In this document: piece after piece, positions 52,541 through 62,000 of the stretch | Layout of the letters: each line of letters starts with the position of its first letter | Numbering within the stretch: position 1 is the first letter of the stretch | Assembly: GCA_023634235.1 (NCBI GenBank) | Contig: JAMKCF010000032.1 | Coordinates: 1-64,000, forward strand | DNA from: Pisaster brevispinus | Taxonomy: Eukaryota > Echinodermata > Asteroidea > Forcipulatida > Asteriidae | Direction: 5' to 3' | DNA: 64,000 bases | Position numbers and translations under genes: made by a program | The notes under the pieces: model-generated | The model's input: the letters and a program-made list of their open reading frames with translations, nothing else | Databases searched by the model: none | Told to the model about the DNA's origin: nothing

Positions 52541-53560
52541 CAGATTTTTTTTTTATGCCGGAAATTTCGCGGGTGTTGATACACAGCCCCGGTGGGTTAA
52601 TGCGCCTACAAAATCATCATATACACGAAACCACGACGAGAGAGAGAGCCCTTGAAAATGGCTTTAGATCGGAAGAAAAGTTGTGCAAATCTGATGTTTT
52701 TCTGGGGGTGATTTGACCTACTTGCCGGCCATTTCCGGTCCGAAGATAGAACAAGATGGCCCCAAAATTCTGTTTTTCGTTTGCAGTGATACCTACGGCA
52801 CAGTCAGGTACAAAAAAATTCTCTAGCTACCCTAGTTCAGGAGTTATTAACAAACTTAGCGCACATTTTGTTTCAGATCGTTTCTAAGCCGGAAATATCT
52901 TGCTGGTGTTGATACGCAGCACCGCTCGGCTAATAAGCCGGTGGTGGTAGCTCTACTCCATGGCCACCCAACACGCCTACAAATTCATCAGAGACACGTA
53001 ATCACAACGAGGTGAGAGCCCTTGAAAATGGCTTTCCAAGGGTAGAAAAGTTGGGGAAATCCGATTATTTTCTGTGGGTGATTTGACCGTTCTTGTATTT
53101 TATTCTTCTGTTTTGCCGCTCTGTGTACAAAATCCCCTTGGAGGTGCTTTTGAAGAGCATTCGGAGTATTCCAACTTGCCGGCCATTTCCGGTCCGAAGA
53201 TGGCGTAAAAAAACTAAAAATTTCATTTCCGTGTGCAGGGATACCTAAGGCAAAGTCAGGTACAAATTTCGTCTCTCTAGCATGCTTAGTTCAAAAGTTA
53301 TCGTTAAACGTAGCGCAGATTTTGTTTCAAATCATTTTTAGACCGGAATGTTCATGCTGATGTTGATATGCAGCCCCGCTCGGCAAATGTGCCGGTGGTG
53401 GTAGCCCTACTCAATTGCCCTTCGCCACGCCTACAAAATCGTAATAGACACAAAACAACAGCGAGGAGAGAGCCTTTGAAAATGGCTTTCCAAATGATAG
53501 AAAAGTTGTGCGAATCCGATGTTTTTCTCGGGTGGATTGACTCTTCTTGTATTTGACCGT
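52540..53560 (+). repeat. Oldest satellite subfamily C, about 453 bp
   Basis: Three partial or full copies share GTTGATA(C/T)(A/G)CAGC at about 52576, 52909 and 53362. The 453-bp spacing of the last two gives the unit; the first interval (333 bp) reflects a deletion. Order is conserved with A and B (TGCAGGGATACCTAAGG, GTCAGGTACAAA, AGCGCAGATTT, GAGAGAGCC.TTGAAAATGGC). C also carries an extra CCGCTCGGC...GCCGGTGGTGGTAG stretch missing from A. Pairwise similarity is low, so these look like the most ancient copies. Confidence 0.8.
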
Positions 53561-54096
53561 TCTTGTAATAGTAAATCGCCCGGGCGAATTAGTAAATCGC
53601 CCGGGCGAATTAGCAATCTGTGAAATGTTTTGGCCATGTCTAAAATACGCTTCCGTACATTTCGTACAGTGTAAAACAAAATAATAATAATCGGTTCATT
53701 TGTAGTCGGTCGTGCAAAGATATTCGTCGAACGGCTGAGATGTGTTCCGATTCAAAAAAGGGCGCTTTCAGAAGAAATTTGTCATATTCGCCGTCATATC
53801 GAGGGACAGAATGTCCGGGGGGACACAATTGCTTCTGCCAACAGATCGGGATGATCAAACGAAAAATATGCAAAGTGAAATTTCCAAAGATGAAATGGTG
53901 TGAATAATAAATGCCTCATGACTTTGTGCGCGGTCGTCAACTCGGGCAAGTAGCCCACAGCAGCCCTTGCAATCAAGGCCCTCGATCGAGGTATACCATT
54001 TAGCACCATGGTCCATCGTGGGCGTCTCACAGTCAGTGCTAACACTAAACAGTCGTCGGGGCCTATTGCTCTATTTACAACCTTCATACAACACAG
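53561..54096. other. Gene-free flank between satellite and foldback element
   Basis: No supported gene. The left end holds the 21-bp palindromic duplication listed separately. A 97-codon minus-strand open frame (53794-54087) lies here, but I recognise no domain and see no splice or promoter context, so it is not called. Confidence 0.5.
53570..53611. repeat. 21-bp tandem duplication carrying CGCCCGGGCG palindrome
   Basis: Two exact adjacent copies of a 21-mer (53570-53590, 53591-53611). Each contains the self-complementary CGCCCGGGCG with a central SmaI/XmaI site. This sits at the boundary where satellite similarity ends. Confidence 0.9.
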
Positions 54097-55235
54097 TATT
54101 TATACGGAGCTCTGGAAGTGCCATCCGACATGTTGAGATCCTGACATAATTATCTCCGGATGACGACATCCTCAACGCAGATTAGTCGACATACCGAGAT
54201 AATTATGTCGGAATGTTGACATTCTAAAGGTAGGATGTCGTCTTACTGTGATAATTTATCTCGGGATGACGGCATCAGAAAAGCAGGATGTCGTCTTCCT
54301 GTGACAATTTATCTCGGGATGACGACATCCTAAAAGTAGGATGTCGTCTTCCAGTGATAATTTATCTCGGGATGTCGACATCCTAAAAGCAGGATTTCGT
54401 CTTGCTGTGATAATTTATCTCGGGATGACGACATCCTAAAAGCAGGATGTCGTCTTGCTGTGATAATTTATCTCGGGATGTCGACATCCTAAAAGTAGGG
54501 TGTCGTCTTCCTGTGATAATTTATCTTGGGATGACGTAGGCATGGGTGTCACTCGTAGGCCTAAACACTGCAAAAACTGGGGTGTTAAACTGATTCTTTC
54601 TGGTATCTATATGTGACAACACCGACACGGTGTTAATTTCACCAACGATATAGTAATGGGGATAAATATCACCATGTTGGTGTTGTCACATATAGATACC
54701 AGAAAGAATCAATTTAACACCCCAGTTTTTGCAGTGTACTAAAAAATAAATCGCGAAGGTCGCGTGTCCGACATCCTACCTACGGAGCTCTGGATGTCGA
54801 CATCCCGAGATAATTTATCACAGGAAGACGACATACTCTTTTATGATGTCGTCATCCCGAGATAAATTATCACAGGAAGACGACATCCTGCTTTTAGGAT
54901 GCCGTCATCCCGGGATAAACTATCACAGCAAGACGACGTCTTAGTTTTGGGATGTCGTCATCCCGAGATAAATTACCACAGCAAGACGACATCCTCTCTT
55001 ATGATGTCGTCATCCCGAGATAAATTATCACAGCAAGACGACATCCTACTTTTAGGATGTCGACATCCTGAGATAAACTATCACAGCAAGACGACATCCT
55101 ACCTTTAGAATGTAAACATCCCGACATAATTATCTCGGTATGTCGACTAATTTGCGTTGAGGATGTCGTCATCCGGAGATAATTATGTCAGGATCTCAAC
55201 ATGTCGGATGGCACTTCCAGAGCTCCGTATATTTA
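54097..55235. mobile_element. Long-inverted-repeat foldback element with TATTTA target duplication
   Basis: The element spans 54103-55229 (1127 bp) between direct repeats TATTTA at 54097-54102 and 55230-55235. Its ends are inverted repeats starting TACGGAGCTCTGGAAG. The outer 100 bases or so of each arm match with very few differences, and inverted similarity continues for several hundred bases. Each arm is made of near-60-bp subrepeats containing GATGACGACATCC and AGGATGTCGTC, so the arms are full of local hairpins as well. There is no transposase frame; the 69-codon frame at 54899 merely reads the subrepeats. A 171-bp MITE is nested near its centre. It is a non-autonomous DNA element of unknown superfamily. 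Confidence 0.88.
54566..54736. mobile_element. Nested 171-bp MITE with about 58-bp terminal inverted repeats
   Basis: The termini CACTGCAAAAACTGGGG and CCCCAGTTTTTGCAGTG are exact inverted repeats. The match runs about 58 bases inward to ACAACACC/GGTGTTGT with one mismatch. The unpaired centre is about 55 bases. It interrupts the hairpin subrepeats of the larger foldback, so it inserted later. The target duplication is not certain. Confidence 0.85.
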
Positions 55236-55495
55236 TATTTATCCGGAACACAGTCACGTTATTTACCAGTGTCCTTGCTCTATGCTTTAAACCAAAGATT
55301 GTATAGCGCCGCGATACGATCTTTGCTATTAAACAATCGTCAGATCGTGATAGCATACCATGAGGTAAACAGTCATAGCCACCCATCGGTCCCCGTGGTT
55401 TCATAATCAAGAACTTAAAATTCATTCGAGATAAGGAGTGAAAAAACGGTGCCGAGCTAGCCACCGGCTGGTATTGATTTGAATTCACTAGCAAC
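55236..55495 (+). promoter_or_regulatory. Putative promoter and 5' UTR of the SLC27A gene
   Basis: This 260-bp stretch separates the foldback element from the start codon. The only TATA-like sequence (TATATTTATATTTAT, 55228-55242) lies at the junction with the foldback end. A three-codon upstream open frame ATG AGG TAA lies at 55360-55368. A transcription start cannot be placed from sequence. The start codon at 55496 has A at -3 (CAACATG), a favourable context. Confidence 0.35.
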
Positions 55496-56009
55496 ATGCC
55501 CGGGCCATATGGTAACTCTTCAGGGCTCAAAATTGTCGGTGCAGCCGCGGCAACTTTGGCTGGCCTGCCCATCGCGGCCGCTGCTGCACTACGCATGAAG
55601 TACGGGCCCACGGTTTTTGAGGATCTGAACGCCATTCGGAGGCGAAGCGCATTAGTGACAGCTTTAACAGAAATGAGAAAGAAAAACGTCAAGCTAATCG
55701 ACTTCTTTGATTCACACGCAAGGGAAATCCCCGACAAGGCTTTTGTGCTGTATAAAGATGAAGTCCACACGTACGGAGGAATGGACGAAGAGTCCAACAA
55801 GTTTGCCCGTTTCGCATTGAGAAGCGGTGCGCTAGACAGCAAGGCCACGGTGGCGATCTTCATGTTCAATGAGCCAAACTTTGTTCTGTCATGGCTGGCT
55901 TTCAGCAAGCTCGGGCTGACGACTGCACTCTTAAACTACAATCTCAGAGGAGATGTTCTCCTACATTGCATCAAAACTTGCAAGGTGAAGGTGATTGCTT
56001 GCGGGGCAG
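55496..56009 (+). CDS. SLC27A: SLC27A exon 1 (start codon; residues 1-171)
   Basis: Starts at ATG with CAAC upstream. It encodes the Ala-rich membrane segment and the N-terminal half of the AMP-binding domain, including [17 protein letters not shown] and [13 protein letters not shown], which are characteristic of FATPs. The donor is CAG/GTAAGT at 56009/56010, phase 1 (one base of codon 172). A 241-codon frame on the opposite strand across this exon is a shadow. Confidence 0.93.
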
Positions 56010-59000
56010 GTAAGTGGAGTAAACTGGATTAAGGCAGATCTGCCCCTCAAACTCATCAGAGGCTAATACTTAGTTAACTTTAGTTAACGGCAGAGTAGTC
56101 TACTAGTACTAGTAGTAGTACTAGTCACTAGTCGGTTTACAAGTAAACCATTTCAGTATGTACTTGGTTGAATATTCTCTTACACCTCTTGAAGAATACT
56201 TTGTGATTTGTTTAAAGTTGGGGTATACTTTTGGTAACTGTCAAAGACCAGTATGAGTATGAAATAAGCTTTACAGTATCCTCACTTGGTGTATCCATAG
56301 AGAAAGGTATCTATGGTGTATCCCAACAACATATTATGCAATCAATAACAAACCTGTGAAAATTTGGGCTCATGTCATACTTTAAGTTTCAAGAGAATAG
56401 TCAAAGAAAAAACACCCTTGTTGCATAGAATCATAGTGTGCTTTCGGAGGCCTGAGAAAGGCTTATTCCTGAAATTAGCCTCTTCATTCCTGAAGCCTTT
56501 CTAAGATTAAAATTTCTGGGTTGACAATTACCTCTTTTGCTTAAACTACATTACTTCAAAGGGGGTCGTTTCTAACAATGTTTTATAATTAATATCACCA
56601 GCTCTCCAATGCTCTTTACCAAACAAGTAAGTTTTTATATGGTCATTTATTTGTGGAGTAATTAACAAAAGTACACCATGCCTTTAAGACAGAAGGGGAA
56701 ATTGCTCTTATTGTTTGAGCTGTCATCGGAATCTGTGCATTTTGATTTCTATAATATGGATGATTATCTAGTAAAAGTATGAAAAAGCTTTTTCAATGAC
56801 GACAGGCATGAAGTAATTGCTAATCAAGCTTTTAAAACAAATTTGTTGCTAACCTTTCATAATATGTTCACACCACATTTAAATGCGTTGTTTGTTATTT
56901 TGTTTCAATACATCAGATTCACGCTTAATTGAAGTTTTACAAGCCATCATGCCTGAACTAGCAGCACTGGCGGTAAAGGTTTGGGTCCTTGGAAAAAACT
57001 TGAATGGAGAGCTTCCTTCTGGAATGGTGTGTGTCAACACCTTGAATGAATGTAGCGACCCCATACCAAGGAGTGTACGTGATGAAGTACCAAATGATGT
57101 TGATGCAATGTACATGTTTACTTCTGGGACAACAGGTAGGCTCTTCATATGCGGGAGGTCGTTTTTTTTGTCAAACATTATTATTATTGTTTTATTAAAA
57201 TCAGCCTTATTGCCAGAAGCAAAACTGCATCGAATTGTAAACTAGTAAATTTGTAAAATGGTGAATTCAACAGGCAAGACAATAAATAACAAATAATAGA
57301 CAAATAAACATTTATAGTATGTATGTAAAACAAAAAAAGGATACTGCAAGGTACTCGGACTGTTTTTCGCAGCTCTGAGGAATCTTTACTCCTTTAAGCA
57401 ATTATCCGTTTTGGTGTCCGTCTGACCACTCCTCATCATGGCCGTTCATCATTACCCTCCGGTTGGGGGGGGGGGCTTCTGACCTCAGGTGGTAAAATAA
57501 CACATAGCTTAATGTGCTTTACTTGCAATTTTCCAGACTTTGCTTTGCAAGCATTCTTGGTGCATGTGAGCTCATAATCATTCTATGGTTCTATGCTAAT
57601 TGTTTTTGTTTATATTTCCATTTCTTTTGCAGGTCTTCCCAAGGCAGCGAGGATACCATACTTTCGCCAGTTGAAAGGATCTTTTATACAAGCAGCGCTG
57701 GAACTATGTGGACATGACATCGTTTATGTGCCGTTGCCTCTGTACCATAGCTCTGCCTACACCATTGGCTTTTGTAATGTTGTGCGAGTTGGTAAGTGAA
57801 TAATACTTTTAAAAAACATTTTGCACGTAGACACATAAAGGGATCCCGGGTTGAATTAAGTTATGTTCATTTAACATAAAGTTATCATCAACACATTTTT
57901 GAGTAAACATTTATTAAAGGAAAGGCAAAGTATTACCTGACACATCTTGATTTTGTTTGCTGTTGTATGACCAACCGACTTTCTATAATTTTTCCAAAAT
58001 GCCTTTTATGTAGAATGACTGTTTTGTTAAAAGCCTGTTCTGTGTCTGTCCCATCAGCTGAATAACAAGCTGTTATTGTCAGCTTAATTATTTACGACAA
58101 GCCATTCCTCTCCACTCATCAGGTGGTACAATTGTCCTAAGCAACTTCTCAGCCCATCGATTCTGGGATGACGTCCGAAGATATCGAGTAACAGTGATTC
58201 AATACATCGGAGAAATATGCCGCTACCTCCTGGCACAACCAAGGGTAATTAAGGAGACAAACTTATCAAAGAGCCAAGCGGCATAAACAAGCAAACTGCA
58301 CAAGAATGATTGACACAACCATGGCATGACAAATAAGCGTGCAATAAAGTCGAACATTATTGCTCATCAGATGCAGAGTAAAGGAGACAACACAGTGTAC
58401 TCAACCGTGGCATAAGGGGAGATATTTTTATTTGGGCATGTTGGGGGTGGCAAGCGGGAGCAAAGATATGCTATCTTGGGGTCGGGGCTGTTGATGTATC
58501 AAGCCATCCATTTGTGCATTTTGTGGACCTCATTTGGAGAGCAAGAGAGGGGGGGGGGTCAAGGGTTTTGAACGTCAGTGGCTCCCTATCCCCCTGCCTA
58601 TCCCCCTGCCCTCCCCCTGGTGGTTATTTATGTCAGCGTTATACTCAACAAACGCCAACAAAGTGAACAAATAAAATATGTACAGCTGCACCGGTGGCAT
58701 ATCAAGAAATCGTTCCCTGGGGATGGTTGTGATAAACGTGCATGAAGGAACAGTAAACCCAGTGACAGCCAAATCAGATTGTGTTATGCCTCGTCCATTA
58801 AGCACCACTGTTGCAGCAGCGGTCTATCTCGTGGACCTTACACACATAGGGCGAAACATGGGCTGAATATATCACTTCCATCCCCTTTTTTTTTCATTGG
58901 TGGTTTCTGAAACCATAATAATCTGTTATTTGAAGACACAAAACTTATTTTTTAGAGTGTGAAGATTCTGTAGTGTGCCTCTGTTAAGCACGGCTTTGCA

Positions 59001-62000
59001 GCGTTGGTTGATCTCGAGGCGACATGTATGTACATACAGGGCGGCAGAAATCCCCTTTTGCATGGTTTTTAAAACTATAACAATCTCTTATAATTGAACG
59101 GGAAACATGATTTTTTTACAGCGTGAAGATGATGGGAGGTACGGTCACAAGATCCGCTATTTAATTGGCAACGGTCTGAGTGCTGACATATGGGGAGAAT
59201 TCAAACGTCGCTTCAACCTTCCTCATATAGCCGAGTTCTACGCTGCCACTGAAGGAACATACCTAACAATGAATAAGGATGGCAAAGAAGGCACTGTAGG
59301 AAGATACCATGGCATTTTAAAGGTAATTCAAACAAATTTAATGTATCTATCCAGAGGTTAAGTTCTACAGTAATGGCAATGAATGGAAAGCTTTTGTTTT
59401 AACTGGTCCGTTAATCTCGGTCTCTGTTTATATTGAACTGTCACACTTAAAGGTTTTCAAACATAGGGTTTTGGACTCGCAAGATAAAAAAAATGTTACA
59501 CTAATTTCTAAAAAAAACCACATTGCATTTCAATCAAAAATTTCTCAAGTGAAGTTTTCCACAATGACCAACTTATACCATGTAATTGATGTGAAAAACT
59601 GGGGTAGACATTTATGTTTTCAATCTTACCAATAATGTTGTCCACACCTTCTAAAAATGCAGTAAAATCTTATAGCATCTACTCAACAAGCTGTCCAGTT
59701 TGGGTTAAAAACTGCATTCTTTCACACTTTTTCTATTTTGGAAAGTGCAAATCCTGTGTCATAAGCCACATAAACTATAACTAGAGCTAAAACCTTTGCA
59801 ACAAGCTGTTCTTTTTCATTGAAGGGTATGATCTCACACGGACACCTTTTAACAATTTGGAATGTTTTTGTCTTGTAACTTGGATGTCTTTTGTCAAATC
59901 TGTATATAGGCATTGTCGGACATTATTGTCTTAGTCCAGTGCGATTTTCAAACGTCTCAACCACTTCGGGGTGTAGATGGCCACTGCCTCATCGCACCAT
60001 CAGGTATAATTAGACTTGACCAAGCTTCTCTAACCCTTACAAGAGTGAGAGTCCATTCAAGAGTTGGCCTTGTGTAAGATTATACCACACAAGCCTGTTT
60101 CACTGCAATACTAGCCAGTTTTTAGCAATGTAGCAAAAATCGAACATTCACAATTTGCATATCATACAAGGCTATATGTCAAGAGTTTGTTTGCCATTTG
60201 ACCAAGACCTTGTCATTAAAAGGCTGTCATTGGCTGAGAGTTGTGCGTAGAGTGTACAGTCATAAAGGATGGCAGGCAATGATGTCTTGTGCAATCCATC
60301 TATTGTTGTGAAATTACCTTTTCTTTTGCTAAGCACGACTTTCCTTTCTCAGCAAAATTGTGTATTACAGAGATTGTTTGAGTCCCTCCAATCTAATTTT
60401 GATCCCAAATAGAATATAACCATAGAGGTAGACAATTTTGTAATGTAATTAGACTCATTCGGTGTACTCTTCTGCCCAACTGGTCCGTGCCACAAAAATC
60501 CACCGAGACCGAGGAGACTTCAGTCCACATGCAGTACACAATCTATGGGGTCCTGATAATACCAGCTGAAACCCACGCAGCCGTGCTACCTGGAAGTTAT
60601 ACGTAAATGATATTCTTCCTACTAAAGTCTGATTTCAGATTTGTTTCACCTTTGGAAAAATCAGAATTTTTTTGTTAAATAGCCTTAAGAAACAACACCA
60701 TGTGTAGAATTAGGTCAGCTCTTGTACTCAATGAAATGTTCCTACTTTTTTCCAAAGAACCAAATATCATGCATTGGTTTCTGGCTATACAGTGTATCGG
60801 AGGGTTAAATTTAGACCCAACACTAAAATTGATTCATGTAAACAATGTGTTTTTTACATTTATAAGTCAAACACACACTCTCTCTCTCTCTCTCTTTCTT
60901 TTCCTACTTACAGGTAAAGCAGGATTAATGTTGCTGCGAATCACTGGAGGCATGACATTTGAAGGTTACTTGGCAGATAAGGAGACAAATGAGAAGAAAC
61001 TTGTGAGGAATGTGAAGAAAAATGGAGATGTCTTTTTCAACACGGGAGATCTGATGATGATCGACGAAGATGGATATGTGTATTTCAAAGACAGACTTGG
61101 AGATACGTTCAGGTACAATGTAGAGGTCGGATTTTTGATAAATTAGAAAACTTTTATGGAGCACTGTATTTTCCTTGAGTATCCCTTACTAAATGGCTGT
61201 TAATATAACCAAATGGGTGTATTGTCTGTACAAGCGGATTAGAATCACGACCACTGTGGTTTGGCTTCATATGTCTGGATGCATTTATTATGCCTTCTTA
61301 ACGGTGACTAGGTGGGGATATCAACTAAATTAGCACTTTTTGCTCATCAAAGGAGGACGTAAGAAAATCAACCTAAATGAAATAGGCATTTGAATTTGAA
61401 CAATTTGTCACAGAATAATACTTTGGTTGTGATTTAACATCAAAGTAGTCAATACTTTTTACTGAGTGTACTCAAACTCTTGTAGTATGGCTCAAAAGAT
61501 TTAACAGCAACTCTGGTCTGTCCTAGATGGAAAGGTGAGAACATTGCAACGACAGAGGTGGCACATGTTGTGAATCTTCACCCCAGTGTACAAGAATCCA
61601 ATGTATATGGTGTGCAGATCCCAGGTCAGTAGAGAAGTTACACCAATCGCCATCAAATATTCTTTAGAATTTGGAGTGTTATTTGGACAGTCCATTTTTA
61701 GCTTCACTAACAAGTTTTATAAAGGCAATTTCATATCAATATAGTTAAACAATTAAACATGTATGGGATGTCTAGGTAAAGTATCCCATTCTTTAACTCA
61801 AATTTTTTGGGTGGAAAAAGAAAAATTAACTAGAATGGGAGTTTGACCTGTGACCTCTGAGTTAATGTGTCGGCACTCAACCAACTGAGCTATCTATCCC
61901 TAATGTTGGGGGCCTACCTATTTTGTCATTATCTTTGGTTCTAGTCAGAAGCCATTCAACCTAGTAATTTTGTGTATGTTCACACAATGAATATAAAAAC

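Noticed and set aside
53794..54087. 97-codon minus-strand frame in the flank
   Set aside because: No recognisable domain, no supporting gene structure, and its length is compatible with chance.
54899..55108. 69-codon frame with internal peptide repeats
   Set aside because: It simply translates the hairpin subrepeats of the foldback element.
55183..55908. 241-codon minus-strand frame
   Set aside because: It is antisense to SLC27A exon 1 and the foldback end, and the plus-strand frame has clear family motifs.
59935..60003. Alternative exon 6 start after TTAG at 59934
   Set aside because: That start gives a stop codon (GTG TAG) within the exon in the phase required by exon 5.
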